A stretch of DNA of 64,000 bases, taken from NCBI GenBank assembly GCA_014529385.2, contig CM043955.1, forward strand, positions 135,728,108-135,792,107, in the 5' to 3' direction. Made by a program: the position numbers and the translations under genes. Positions 1 to 11,030 of the stretch are shown here, in pieces. The notes under the pieces are model-generated. The model was not told the DNA's origin, did no database searches, and saw only the letters and a list, made by a program, of their open reading frames with translations. Each line of letters begins with the position of its first letter. Position 1 is the stretch's first letter. The DNA is from Adiantum capillus-veneris. Its lineage: Eukaryota; Streptophyta; Polypodiopsida; Polypodiales; Pteridaceae.

Positions 1-122
1 ACAGACTCCAAACGTGCTCCAACAGACTCCAAACGTGCTCTGGCTGCATCTCTCTACTGGTGAAATCTATTGGGATTGTCTTGTGTCTCTCATGCAATCC
101 CAATCCACTCCTCTGCGTCCAA

Positions 123-868
123 CTATGCTGGCTTGGGATCACCATCGTTGAATCTTTCTTTGGCCTCTGACCGACGGTGTGACATTGTGGACCTCGCCAT
201 GCTCAAAATCCAAGTGTTCGAGACCTGGTCGTACCCCTGTGCCGGCCTGTACTCTCTCTGAATGGCATCGACAATGTAATTATTTCTCTCAAGATCGATA
301 TTTTCCCAAATCTCCATCACAGTATGACCAAACTAAATCGTACAGAGTTGTCAAATCCTCTGTCGCATTTTCTTTCCCACCCTATCTGCCACAACAGCCC
401 CATCCCTGCTCCTGTACACCTTGCTAGGATCATGCTCGTGTGATCCCCAAGGTGTACGTGGTGTGCCCATCGGTGAACTATCTACTGAAGAGAGTGGTGG
501 GTGCTCTCTCGGTGGTGTGGACGCATCGGTAGAACCGCTACCACAACAACCACCGCCTCGAGAATGAGGCAACGTCGTCTTAAGGATGAACCACCCGTTG
601 GTGTAGAGGAAACACGAGTCCTAGGCATAGGGGACACACTAGACTGAGGTGTGGGGCTGCTCGGTGAGGGGACCACACTAGTCCCGAGCGTAGGGTCGGC
701 CGTAGTAGGTCTAGAGGTACTTGCACCTGCACCCCAAAGGTGTTGTGCCATGGCGATCTGCTCAGGAGGGAACTGAGACAAAAACGAGCCCATCTGCTCG
801 GGTGACATGCCGACTGGAGTGACTGGAAAATTAAAACTAGGAGAGTAGGGCTCATTGTCATCGGCCAT
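123..868 (-). pseudogene. CACTA-2 second protein (Transposase_24 / TNPA-like), frameshifted
   Basis: The frame opens with an ATG at 868 and encodes a Pro/Ser/Thr-rich N-terminus containing MSPEQMGSFLSQFPPEQIA. It is followed in another frame by a Gly-Cys segment (GGGCCGSGSTDASTPP). The same layout and a nearly identical GGGGGCCGDSATDASTPP block occur in the second protein of CACTA-1, which shows the relationship. A frameshift near 570-590 and in-frame stops near 350 break the gene. A charged C-terminal part resembling plant transposase (Ptta/En/Spm) domains continues to about 123. These proteins are thought to bind the subterminal repeats of their element. This copy cannot make a full protein. 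Confidence 0.6.
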
Positions 869-1110
869 GGCTAATCATACACAAAAAAAACCCACAAAAT
901 ACGTTAGTTTATGTAAGAAATGCTTAATCAATACAAACAACAAATCAACAGAACTGCTACACAAATGAAACGAATCAATGAAACTGCTACATAAATGACC
1001 AAAATCTAAAGTGTATTGTAGACTAATAAAAAGAGCCATGCAAAAGGTTTCCTAGCAAAAGTCATTAGTTAATCTCTCATCCTCTATGAGATATGATGCA
1101 CCAAAGATGT

Positions 1111-2032
1111 CTATCTCAATCTTACTTTTGCATCTTCTTCATTAAACTCTACTTCTTCGTCGCTCTCCGCATCAGCTTCACTATTTGACACCTCATCTCT
1201 AGGTTCAGACAATTGCTCAATGGTGACATCCACCTCAAAATCTAAACTTAAAGTTGGAGTCGGTCCTGCGCTTTGTTCATGAATCACCTCTTTGAGCTCA
1301 ACATCCAATCCTTCACACACTTACTTGCTACGTGGAGCAACTTGAACAACATAGAGCCAGCAGGGTTTAGACAGATCATTCTCATCATTTTCTATCCATA
1401 GTGGATCGTGTATGAACACAACTTGTTCACCATGCTGCGGAAGTACGAATGTATCCCGCACATCTGTCCACACCTGCATAGAGTTCACTTGAATCAATCC
1501 ACTCTTGTCTTTCCGCACAGTTGCATTAGGGCCGCTGGTAATAACTTTAAACCACTTGACATCAAAGATAAACATATCAAACTTTCTAAAGCTAATCTTC
1601 AAGATGTCTTGGATGTGGCCAAAGTATTCAAGCTGGCCAGTCTCTGTATTCTCATCCCTAGCACTACTCCTACTTTCTTGGATAAAGCTTGCCCTAACAC
1701 CACTGTCAAAAGTTACCCTTTGTTCATCGATCTGTTGCACTCTGAAGTGCTTCCCATGCGACCACAAAGCTCCATATTTGTGATACTGCAGCCACAAAAT
1801 TGAAACAGACTAAAAGTTATTAAAGCAAATTGATTTTCATGTACAACTCAAAAAGGAAGTTGTGAAATGTACATGCCAATCGCGACCCTTGACATCTCCT
1901 CTTCCTCTTCAGTATAATCAACACTCCACTCCTCTTTGCCTCTGAGAGTGTCGCATCTAACCACCGCCCAGTTGGAAAGTCAGGCAATTTCTGAAGATGG
2001 TCTGGAAAAGGAAGGTTTCTATTATTGGTCAA
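1111..2032 (-). pseudogene. CACTA-2 TNP2 transposase, C-terminal part with DUF4216
   Basis: The exon 1785-1111 follows an acceptor (ctgcag) and encodes a DUF4216 domain. Shared landmarks with CACTA-1 are HGKHFRVQQID, FDVKWFKV, NATVRKDKSG and WTDVRDTFVLPQH. After LYVVQVAPRSK an in-frame TAA at 1321-1323 interrupts an otherwise open frame that continues as an acidic tail to a stop at 1111. The upstream segment 2032-1820 carries LPDFPTGRWLDATLSEAKRS, matching the region just before DUF4216 in CACTA-1. The DUF4218 and TNP2 catalytic parts that should precede it are missing. Confidence is high for the family and low for the exact exon borders upstream of 1785. Confidence 0.75.
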
Positions 2033-2039
2033 TGACTAT

Positions 2040-2830
2040 ATATTAAGGTTCTTTCAGTCTGTGTACACTTTTGAAGTCCGATTGCGTTTTTTCTACTATT
2101 AATTTGATGCTAGATCTAGCCTAACCTTTAATCTAACATAACCTATAACATAACCCTAACCTAACTTAATGTAACCTAACTTATAACCTAAACTTAATTT
2201 ATAACCTAACCTAACTGAAGTCCGTTTGCGTTTTTAGAAGTACACGAGTCATCTTCGAAGTTCGATTGCGTCTTTTTTACTATTAATTTGACAATAGCTC
2301 TAACCTAACCTATAATCGTTATGCTTAACCTATAATCTAACCTAACGTAAAACCTATACCTAACTTAACTTAATGTATATAACCTAACTTATAACATCTA
2401 CCTACCTATAACCTAACCTAACCGAAGTCCGTTTGCATTTTTAGAAGTACACAAGTCCTCTTCGAAGTCCGATTTCGCTTTTACTACTATTTGACACTAG
2501 CTCTAACCTAACCTATAATCATTATGCATAACCTATAATATAATCTAACCTAACATAAAACCTATACCTAACCTAACTTAATGTAACGTATCTTATAACA
2601 TCTACCTAACCTATAACCTAACCTAACCGAAGTCCGTTTGCGTTTTTAGAAGTACACGACTCACTTCGAAGTCCGATTGTGTTTTTTGAAGTACACGCGT
2701 CATATTCGAAGTCCGTTTGCATTTTCTCGACTATTATGCCATCGATAGCTCTAACCTAACCTAACATATAACCTAAACCTAACATAACCTAACCTAACAT
2801 AAAAACAACACAATGGTGAAGCATTTAGTA
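2040..2830. repeat. Degenerate CCTAA satellite with ~205 bp higher-order unit
   Basis: The stretch is dominated by variants of CCTAA, CCTATAA and CTTAA on the plus strand. Interspersed blocks starting GAAGTCCGTTTGCGTTTTTAG recur at about 2218, 2425 and 2629, giving a period near 205 bp. Each block is followed by a GAAGTACACGAGTCA-type segment and a CTATTAATTTGACA-type segment. No coding frame of note. The same CCTAA-type sequence resumes at 10740-11030 beyond the inserted LTR element, so it was one region. It is not a perfect telomeric array. Confidence 0.85.
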
Positions 2831-3241
2831 AAACGACAAGGCGTAGATCTTGCCCACAATGCATATGCGACGTGGGCGAGCTCTATGGCTTACCAATTTG
2901 GCAAACGGATCACCATTGTGTTGTTTTTAGAGTTGCGAATCAATTTTATGGCCTGAAAACCGCTCGCAGACATATAGACAACACTATGGCGAGCCGTTGG
3001 CAATATGGCAAGCCATAGAGCTTGCCCACAATGCATACTCCTTGTGGGCAAGCTTTATGGCTTGCCGTATTGCCAAAATGATCGCCATTGTGTTGTTTTT
3101 TGGGGCACGAGGTAATTTTAGTGCTTGAAAATCGATTGCAAACATATAGACAACACAATAGTGAGCCGTTTGGCAATACGGCAAGCCATAAAGCTTGCCC
3201 ACAATGCATATGCATTGTAAGCAAGATCTATGGCTTGCCGT
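2806..3241. repeat. Array of ~125 bp palindromic units, left part
   Basis: Each unit runs AACAACACAATGG ... GCCAAGCCATAGAGCTTGCC-type sequence to a centre near GCATATGC and then reads back as its own complement, ending CCATTGTGTTGTTT. Units begin near 2807, 2978 and 3146, about 170 bp apart, separated by spacers of ~45 bp that contain a CGCTCGCAGACATATAGACAAC-like sequence. The third unit is broken by an LTR element at 3241/3242 and resumes at 10514. Confidence 0.8.
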
Positions 3242-4375
3242 TGTCAGGAGTTTTTTGGAGCAAGGGATTGCGCATATGTACATACACATGCATGGTGCAT
3301 CGAATAAAGGATTGCCCATTTTCCTTAGCCAGGTGGTTACGTGGGGCCCACATGTGTACAGGTAGAACACCATGTACATAGTGCATCGATTTTCACTATT
3401 ACCAGTACCAGTGTGTTTTTTCTATAATAATGAGGAGTTGGTAGCGCATAAAAATTCTCGAGGAAGCTATCCACGGGCCGACGACATGAGGCAAGCAGGT
3501 GCGTCAGATGGCATCTAGTGGCGTCAGGAGGTCGAATGGGGTCAATACTTGCACGCGGAGAAGTATGGACACGACGTGGGTGTTTTCTTGTGATACTTAT
3601 GTAGAAAGGTCATCATGAGGACCACTTTTTGGGGCCACTTCACGTGGTTGCGGGATGCATTATTGGGAAAAACTGAGTGCCAGGTGTGCGGATGATGCAA
3701 AAAGGTGACAACTATGCACTGCGAGGTCAGCTTTTGGCCTGCTCGGGTTCCGTTTGAGGTCATCTAAAAGGCCATGGGTGCCCAACTAATAAAGCTAAGT
3801 GTGGGAACTGAAAAAAGGGAGAGAAGACCAGAAAAAACGTGGAGAAGAGAGGAGGAACAGCCGCAAGTGTGTTTTTGGAGCATTTTTTGGCCCTAAACTG
3901 CTCATCCGAGGTCGGATTTGAGCACTGTGACATTGTAGGGTGGGGTTTTTGGGTGTTCCGGACGCAATGGCGCTGTCCATTTTGCCAAATTCCTCACAAA
4001 TTTTCTGCTGTTTTTTCTGTGTAATCTTCTCCGGTGAGTGAAGCCTCTACTTAACTTTGTGGTTGTATCTCGTGTATTTCTTCAATATTGTGTGAGCTAT
4101 TTGCCCCATTGGTGTTGGACCAAGCTCAATTGTATCTAAACATTAGAAATTCTCCTCTTTTGAGCTGAGTTTTTTGGGTGTGTGTGTGTGCGTGTCTGTG
4201 TGGAGTGGGCAAGTGGATAGTCTCTCTCCTCTCACTCGAGAGGTGTGTTCCCTGTCTCGGCCAGGTGTGTTGTGTAAGCCGAGTGGTGCCCCATAGTGTG
4301 TGTGTGTGTGTATCATTCCAAGAGTGTGTGTCGGGTCGTTATAGAGGCACTTTGTGTGTTTTCATCCCGCTCACA
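3242..4375 (+). repeat. 5' LTR of the gag-protease element
   Basis: Its 1134 bp are closely matched by 9371-10513, including CGCATATGTACATACACATG near the start and a GT-rich stretch near 4175 and 4305. It begins TG and ends CA. Promoter signals were not resolved. Confidence 0.9.
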
Positions 4376-4381
4376 TTCTTT

Positions 4382-4399
4382 TGGCGCCCCCACGGAGGA
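4382..4399 (+). other. Putative primer-binding site
   Basis: Six bases after the 5' LTR lies TGGCGCCCCCACGGAGGA. A TGG start complementary to the CCA end of a tRNA at this place is what a retrotransposon primer site should show. The tRNA identity is not determined. Confidence 0.5.
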
Positions 4400-5433
4400 T
4401 CTTCTTTGAGTACCTTCTTCTTCGAACTTCAAGCTTCGAGATTCGGGATTACAGGTTGCAGACTACATGTTACAGGTTACAGGGACAGGTACAAGTACAG
4501 GTGATTAACACAAGTACAGGCAGCTGGAGTACAGTGATATACTAGCAGTGGTGTCACTGGTAGTTGTTGTGGGTATGCATCATTTGGTGCCTGTTTGAGC
4601 ACATTGTCTGCTGGATTGTACGTTACCTGTGGAAATGCCATTGTACGCATTTGTGGAGCCATACTTGGTTCTATTTGGCAATCCCAGCCATTTCTGAGAC
4701 TTGGTCTGGAAGATAGTCATTTCTGAGACTTGAATATACGAGATTTGCATAAGCGTTCGTGTGAGGGTCGATAGCGTGAGGTTTTATTGAGCTGGGGGAT
4801 TCTCAAATGTGGAGATCCTTTCGGTGATACAGGTAGCTGGAGCACCCTTTTTGTGACCTCGCCATAGGCTATGTATTAGTGATTCCTGTTTGATGCTCGG
4901 GTTCTATTGTTGGCAGTTTATGTATACATATACAGTCTATATTTTGGGTTCCTACTGCTCTACTTTTGGGAAAACTTTGCCAAAATTTTTCCAAGATATG
5001 ATGGCTGGTTTTTTGGTCTTTTGAGCCATTTATGCTGTTATGCTGATGAAGTTTTGGCAAAATCAGAGGATAAGACAGGTGTGCTTTCTTGGGAGCTTCA
5101 TGGTTGGCTTTGATGGATGATCAAAATGGCCCTCAATTCACTCCTTTTCATTTAACTTAGAGAATCTAGATAAATGTTCATGTGTCCAGGAAGATTTTTT
5201 TCTAGCAACGCATAGTCTTTATGTTCGGGCCAAGAAGATTAAGAAAGATCCTGGAATGTCCTTTGCCTGTTGTAATTTCAATGATCAACTACGAAAACTC
5301 ATTTGATGTGCATGTGTTTGTCCTTATCTGAAGTTGAGCTCCATTGAAGTTTCTGGGGATTGGGTAGTGAGAAGTTTTGGGTTCTTGCACGTGTGTTCAA
5401 AGGGGTTCTCAAAGCATCATAATTTGGGTAGCC

Positions 5434-6369
5434 ATGGCTTTCTCTTATCCTGAGTTTCATGGAAGAAGTGATGAAGATGTGGAAGACTTTTTGGAAAAGA
5501 TGGAGGTTGCCTCCATTAGCAACCAGATTCATGACCCTGCGCATATGTTACGTCTTCTCCAAATCTGTTTGAAGAGTGATGCACGACTCTGGTCCAAAAC
5601 ATTTGAAGAGGAGTTGCGTGCATCGGATCCACCTGTAAGATTGAGTTGGGACAATCTAAGGCATGGGTTGGAAGTGGAGTTTGTGAAGATAGAAGATCCT
5701 GACAAAGTGTGGCAAGAAGTACAAGGTTTGGTGCAAAAGGAAGGTGAGCCAGTAGATGCGTACATACGTAAGTTCACATTGGCATGGGAGAGGATGTGCA
5801 AGGCCTTAGCACCATAGGTACCCCGGCCTGACATGATGAAGAAAGACAGATTCTTGGCTGGTCTTTGGAAGAATATACGTTGGAGAGTGGAGCTAAAGAA
5901 GCTTAGGACATATGAAGATGCACTAGAGGTAGCAAGGAACAAAGCGTGGAAGCTGAGGAAAATGAGCCAGTTAGGGGTGGAGTCTTTGCCCATGAGGTTT
6001 GAATTTCAGCCTATGGATTCTTCGCAAGGTCGCATGCCAGGGGTTCATCATGAACCAGTGGTTTCTGTTACTCCTCAAGCCAACAGTGGTCACTACATCG
6101 GTGCAAGATGATGGGCTAAGGCAAGACATGAGGCAAGTGGTAGATTTGATGAAGAATCTCAGCCTAAACATGCTAGGTCAAGTGGGAAATAATCGAGGTC
6201 GAGGGAGGTATGCAAATCAGCCAGGAGGTGAAGAAAGACCTAGGAATGGTGTTGGACAAAGCAATGGTAGGTTTTGGAGGCAGACGCCCACATGTTACAA
6301 TTGTGGAGAGTTGGGTCACATCAGCCCGCAATGTGATAAGCCACCAAGGATGGGGGGAGACATGTATCC
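5434..6369 (+). pseudogene. Retrotransposon gag with CCHC zinc knuckle (gag-protease element)
   Basis: The start is the ATG at 5434 (MAFSYPEFHG, in a good GCCATGG context); an upstream ATG at 5377 gives 19 unlikely extra residues. The first part resembles plant gag capsid domains (FHGRSDEDVEDFLEKM; later VDAYIRKFTLAWERM). An in-frame TAG at 5815-5817 (probably from CAG) interrupts it, and the same frame continues to 6111. A frameshift near 6080-6110 then leads to an RG-rich stretch and the knuckle CYNCGELGHISPQC (C-x2-C-x4-H-x4-C) near 6295-6340. The coding continuity is cut at 6369 by the solo LTR. Gag would form the virus-like particle; this copy is broken. Confidence 0.75.
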
Positions 6370-7956
6370 TGTCATAATAATCAATATCTAATTCTCCTAA
6401 ATGATTTTCTCATATTAAACTGATCATTTAATGTGGGGAAGGCCAGGGGAGAAAAAGCTAGAATATTGGTTAAGCTAGCAGACCGGCCACAGTAGGGATC
6501 CAAAGGAGGGAAAATAGGGATCCAAAGGGGGGGCCATCTGCAAAAGAGCCATGTGCAACAATGGGCTAAAAAGACCCTAAGGTTCAGCCCATTAAGACTT
6601 CCAAAATGCTAAGGTTCCAAAATTCAAAGGTTGTGTCCAAAGGTCAACCCTAGGGAAAATTGGATGCTTTGTGTGTGCCCTAAAAGTCTTTACACATCCC
6701 TACATGGGAGGGGGCGAGCCCTAAAGGTAGGGGATGAGAGAGAAATCCACACACATACACACAGGCTCCCTTTACACAAAGGGAATGAGGGACACATGTC
6801 AGCTCCCTAGGCCAGATGCACACAAGGTGTGCCCAATTTCTATTGGATGACCCTTGAAGTGGACCAATGAGAATTAAGCTAGAGTAAATCTAGTTTAATT
6901 AATTTAACAACATTTAATAAAAGAAACCAATGAGAATTAAGTCTCCTAGAAGACTATTGGGCAGTCTCCCAAGGGGTCCAATGAGCATTCAAGAGCCCCA
7001 TGGCTTGCCTGATTCCTATTGGCTAGGAGGCAAAGGGGTCCAATGAGAGTTTAGTTTAATTATTTAATTACTTAAAGCTCTCACAAAAGGGGAAAGGGGG
7101 ACACATGTCAGAAGGCTATCACTTATGCTGCTTAATTGTAATTGGCTTGACTTGGGGAGGGCCAATGAGGCTTCAGCAAGAGCAATTAGCAAGAGGGCTC
7201 GCCCAAGAGAGAGAGGGGGCTGATTTTTGCAAGGCATTATCACACACACACTCACACAAGCTCATGTGTGAAGAAAGAGAAGACTATCTCTTCCCAAGCT
7301 TTAATGGAGAACTCATCACCTACTCCAAGCTTGTGAGATAGAAGCCTACATCAACACTCTCTTGGCATGTGGATGCAAATCCAACCAAGAGCCAAGCTTC
7401 AATGCATGCTCATCTCCTCTACCAAGCTAATTACTAAGCTAAGCTATGCTACATATGAGTGATTATGTGAGGAGATGTACATCTTTCTCGTAAGATACTC
7501 CTTCTTCCTCTCAATCTACTCTCATACCCTGCTAGCTCTCACCATCTTCGAAGGTGTGTGAGGTCTTGGGTCTGAGAACGGGGATAATTCAAGTTGTGTT
7601 TGTTAAGTGTTTTTCTTAGTGCATGAAGTTTCCATCTTCATTGCACTAGCTAGTCTTGAAGGAACACAAAGAATTGTATTGTACAATGTCTCTCTTGATG
7701 GGAGAAACCATAATACAAAGCCTTTTGGAGGGGGGACCGGCTCTATGAAAATCCGGTCCTCAACTGTTGTCAATAGCTTAATTTCTCTCTCTTTTGAAAG
7801 TATTGTCGATGCTATCTAACTAGGTGTTATGCTTTTTGTTGCTCTCTCCACCCAAGCACTCTTGTAATTCTCATTAGGAATCTATTCTAATGAAATGCCC
7901 ACTATGTTCATGCTAATTTCCGCTACACATAAGTTATTAGGCCATTAAATGTTACA
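6370..7956 (+). mobile_element. Solo LTR, gypsy family R1 (TSD TATCC)
   Basis: A 1587 bp sequence starts TGTCATAATAATCAATAT and ends GTTACA, flanked by TATCC at 6365-6369 and 7957-7961. It matches the LTR at 16469-18189, which is followed by a primer-binding site, and the solo LTR at 47941-49519. No primer site or coding sequence follows it here, as expected after LTR-LTR recombination. It sits inside the gag region of the element at 3242-10513. The interior has only short fortuitous frames. Confidence 0.92.
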
Positions 7957-7961
7957 TATCC

Positions 7962-8295
7962 ATTGCCAAGACAGGTGTTAACTAGGTGAAATGATTATAG
8001 CATAGAAATTAAGGGAGATGAAGGAACCAGTGGATTAACCCAAGAGGAAAAGGGAAAGACAAAAGTGCTAAGTGTAGTCACCTTGGAGAAGGCATCAAAG
8101 CTAGAGGATACATTAGTGATGCCTATTGGGAAGAGGACCACAGAGGATGAAGAAGGAAGAAGTGCCCTAGGTCCTAGTAAGAAGAAAGGAAAGAGCCATG
8201 AAGGCGAGGATGTCAAGGCCAAGAGGAAAAGGAGAGCTCGTTGAAAGTTTCATGTTTCAGATTTTCCACTAGGGGATGGGCAATTAAGCTATGAC
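7962..8295 (+). pseudogene. Gag-protease linker after the solo LTR
   Basis: Once the LTR is removed, this continues the gag of the element. A Lys/Glu-rich segment (KKKGKSHEGEDVKAKRKRR near 8180-8240) ends at a stop near 8241 and runs into the protease region. I see no named domain in it. Confidence 0.4.
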
Positions 8296-9048
8296 TTGAA
8301 GGAGGATCTGACAAGCAGGAAGGCAGATGTTACTTTTGGACAGCTTATAGAGATGGTGCCAAAGTTAAAGCGACAGTGGAAGAGGATGGTTAACCCAATG
8401 GAGAAAGAGCCAGAGAGAGGTTCAGTGAAGGTGTTGGCGATGGATGAGCTACCAGACATTTGTCCAATAGTAGATGTGTGGCATAAAAGAAAAAATCTGG
8501 GACAAGGTTATGTGGATGGTGGAGCCCAAATATGTGTCATAACACACTCATGCGTTGAGAAGATGGGTCTTACAGTGTCTGGGGTGTCAGGCTTTCGGAT
8601 TAGATTGACAAACCATCAAAAAGTAAAATGTTTGGGTGTTGTAAAGAGCTTAGAAGTGGAGGCATATGATGCAAAGGCAGTGGTTGATTTTCATGTGATG
8701 CCAGCAGGATTGGGAGCATATCCTATTATACTGGGCAGACCATGGTTACGTGCAGTGGGAGCTGTTCAAGATTGGCGACATGGTACGATTAGCCTCTATG
8801 GAAAGACAGGTACCAAGAAGCTTTATAATATGGACACAAGGAAACGATTAGAGGAGCTTTATGAAGATGAGGATGAGTCTAGTGATGAAGACTATTCCAC
8901 GGTGACAGATGAGGACAGTGATAACACTACCAACAGTGATGAGGATGCTGATGTTGCATTTCTTTTGATGGATAAAGAAATCCAGGAGTCTGGTTTAGTC
9001 GCATTTACAATGAGTTTGAAGATGAAAGTGAAGGGTCTTATGAAGTGA
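8296..9048 (+). pseudogene. Retropepsin-like aspartic protease domain with acidic tail
   Basis: The 250-codon frame has a retropepsin-type core. VDGGAQICVITHSCVEKMGL near residues 73-92 has D-G-G in place of the usual D-[ST]-G. A second motif is YPIILGRPWLRAVGA near residues 143-157 (the ILGRPWL flap/helix motif of plant gypsy proteases). After it comes a strongly acidic tail (YEDEDESSDEDYSTVTDEDS). The upstream gag in the same element supports a gag-pro arrangement. No polymerase follows, and the remaining frame to 9332 is unrecognised. The protease would process Gag if the changed active-site triplet still worked, which I cannot judge. Confidence 0.7.
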
Positions 9049-9353
9049 TTGAAGGGCTGATGCAACCCAAGGTTGAGTTGTCAAAGAAGCAAGAATTGAT
9101 GACACAAATGATTAGTGGAGACCTCTCAACTATGGAGAAGGAGATCTATTTGCACATGCAGGTCTATGCCAAAGTAACTGATGCTTTTCTTGATGCAAAG
9201 TTGATATATGGCATCTCTAAAAGTTTTCCTTGGGAACTAGGTGGAAGCTTGATTATGTTTTTGAGGCAGGGAATGCAAAGTGTTTTTGTGTGGGATCCAG
9301 GTGGAATGAATATCTCTTTTTGTTGCTGCTGAGCATGAATGCTCTAGCAGGCT

Positions 9354-9370
9354 AGGGGATGGGAAAATTA
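9354..9370 (+). other. Polypurine tract before the 3' LTR
   Basis: AGGGGATGGGAAAATTA lies directly against the TG of the 3' LTR at 9371, the place where plus-strand priming occurs. Confidence 0.6.
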
Positions 9371-10513
9371 TGTCAGGAGTTTTTTGGAGCAAGGGATTAC
9401 GCATATGTACATACACATGCATGGTGCATCGAATAAAGGATTGCCCATTTTCCTTAGCCAGGTGGTTACGTGGGGCCCACATGTGTACAGGTAGGACACC
9501 ATGTACATAGTGCATCGATTTTCACTATTACCAGTACCAGTGTGTTTTTTCTACAATAATGAGGAGTTGGTAGCGCATAAAACTTCTCGAGGAAGCTATC
9601 CGTGGGCCGACGACATGAGGTAAGCAGGTGCGTCAGATGGCATCTAGTGGCGTCAGGAGGTCGAACGGGGTCAATACTTGCACGCGGAGAAGTATGGACA
9701 CGACGTGGGTGTTTTCTTGTGATACTTATGCAGAAAGGTCATCATGAGGACCACTTTTTGGGGCCACTTCACGTGGTCGCGGGATGCATTATTGGGAAAA
9801 ATTGAGTGCCAGGTGTGGGATGATGCAAAAAGGTGACAACTATGCACTGCGAGGTCAGTTTTTGGCCTGTTCGGGGTCTGTTTGAGGTCATCTAAAAGGC
9901 CACGGGTGCCCAACTAATAAAGCTAAGTGTGGGAACTAAAAAAAGGCAGAGAAGACCAGAAAAAACGTGGAGAAGAGAGGAGGAACAACCGAAAGTGTGT
10001 TTTTGCTGTTTTTGGAGCATTTTTTGGCCCTAAACTGCTCATTCGAGGTCAGATTTGAGCACTGTGACATTGTAGGGTGGGGTTTTCGGGCGTTCCGGAC
10101 GCAATGGCACTATCCATTTTGCCAAATTCCTCACAGATTTTCTGCTATTTTTTCTGTATAATCTTCTCCGGTGAGTGAAGCCTCTGCTTAACTTTGTGGT
10201 TGTATCTCGTGTATTTCTTCAATATTGTGTGAGCTATTTGCCCCATTGGTGTTGGCCCAAGCTCAATTGTATCCAAACATCAGAAATTCTCCTCTTTTGA
10301 GCTGAGTTTTTTTGGGTGTGTGTGTGTGTGTGTGTCTGTGTGGAGTGGGCAAGTGGATAGTCTCTCTCCTCTCACTCCAGAGGTGTGTTCCCTGTCTCGG
10401 CCAGGTGTGTTGTGTAAGCTGAGTGGTGCCCCATAGTGTGTGTGTGTGTATCATTCCAAGAGTGTGTGTTGAGTCGTTATAGAGGCGCTTTGTGTGTTTT
10501 CATCCCGCTCACA
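9371..10513 (+). repeat. 3' LTR of the gag-protease element
   Basis: Its 1143 bp match 3242-4375 with scattered substitutions and a few small indels (for example 12 extra bases near 10000). It ends CCCGCTCACA and is followed by satellite sequence rather than a primer site. Confidence 0.9.
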
Positions 10514-10745
10514 CCGTATTGCCAAACGGCCCGCCATGGTGCTATTTTAGGACTTGAAATCCGCTCGTGGACATATAAACAACACAATGGCAAGCTGTTG
10601 GCAATACGGAAAGCCATAGAGCTTTACCACAATGCATATGTGTTGTGGGTAAACTTTATGGATTGCCGTATTGATGAACGGAACGCCATTGTGTTGTTTT
10701 TAATATGCGCTGTGGGTAAGCTCTATAGCTTGCCGTATTGTCGAA
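10514..10745. repeat. Array of ~125 bp palindromic units, right part
   Basis: It completes the unit cut at 3241 and adds another unit (about 10573-10703) with centre GCATATGTGTT. It then passes into CCTAA-type sequence. Structure as for the left part. Confidence 0.8.
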
Positions 10746-11030
10746 TGTAGCTTAACCTAACTTAACATAATGTAGCTTTACCTAACCTAACATAACATAA
10801 CCTAACACAACTTAACTGAACCTAACATATAAGATAACCTAACTTAACTTAATGTAGCTTAACCTAACCTAACTTAATATAACTTAACTTAATGTAGCTT
10901 AACTTAATCTAACCTAACGTATAAGATAACCTAACCTAACCTAACATATAACGTACATAACAACGTAGCTTAAATTAACATAACCTAACCTAATCTAACT
11001 TAGCTTATAACTTAGACTTAACCTAAAACA
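10740..11030. repeat. Degenerate CCTAA satellite, right part
   Basis: Variants of AACCTAACCTAAC and TAATGTAGCTTAACC are repeated imperfectly; a TAATGTAGCTTAACC phrase recurs several times. It is followed by AT-rich sequence to about 11340 with no gene visible. Confidence 0.8.

Larger units (their letters stand above)
1..2035 (-). mobile_element. CACTA-2 transposon, 3' portion (runs off window start)
   Basis: The minus strand holds the end of a TNP2 gene (DUF4216 region and C-terminus) followed by the start of the second CACTA protein, the same gene order as in the better preserved CACTA-1 at 33.5-41.3 kb. Homology stops at about 2035, where CCTAA-rich satellite begins. The opposite end of an element of this orientation is probably the terminus at 11783, which has the same inverted-repeat sequence. 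The TNP2 catalytic domain is absent between these points, so the element is internally replaced or broken. Its 3' terminus lies before position 1. Confidence 0.7.
3242..10513 (+). mobile_element. Gag-protease-only LTR retrotransposon (TR-GAG-like), nested
   Basis: Two direct LTRs (3242-4375 and 9371-10513) both begin TGTCAGGAG and end CCCGCTCACA. The flanks share CCGT (3238-3241 and 10514-10517) and, joined, restore the palindromic satellite, so this is an insertion. The interior encodes a gag with a zinc knuckle and a retropepsin-like domain, but I find no reverse transcriptase, RNase H or integrase before the 3' LTR. The element is therefore non-autonomous, of the TR-GAG type. A solo LTR of another family interrupts it at 6370-7956. 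Confidence 0.85.

Noticed and set aside
2040-2830. True telomere or interstitial telomeric array
   Set aside because: The motif is CCTAA/CCTATAA with frequent drift and a ~205 bp unit, not perfect CCCTAAA repeats.
2806-3241. Spaced palindromic repeats as a CRISPR array
   Set aside because: Units are ~125 bp palindromes with repeated spacers in plant transposon DNA; neither unit size nor context fits.
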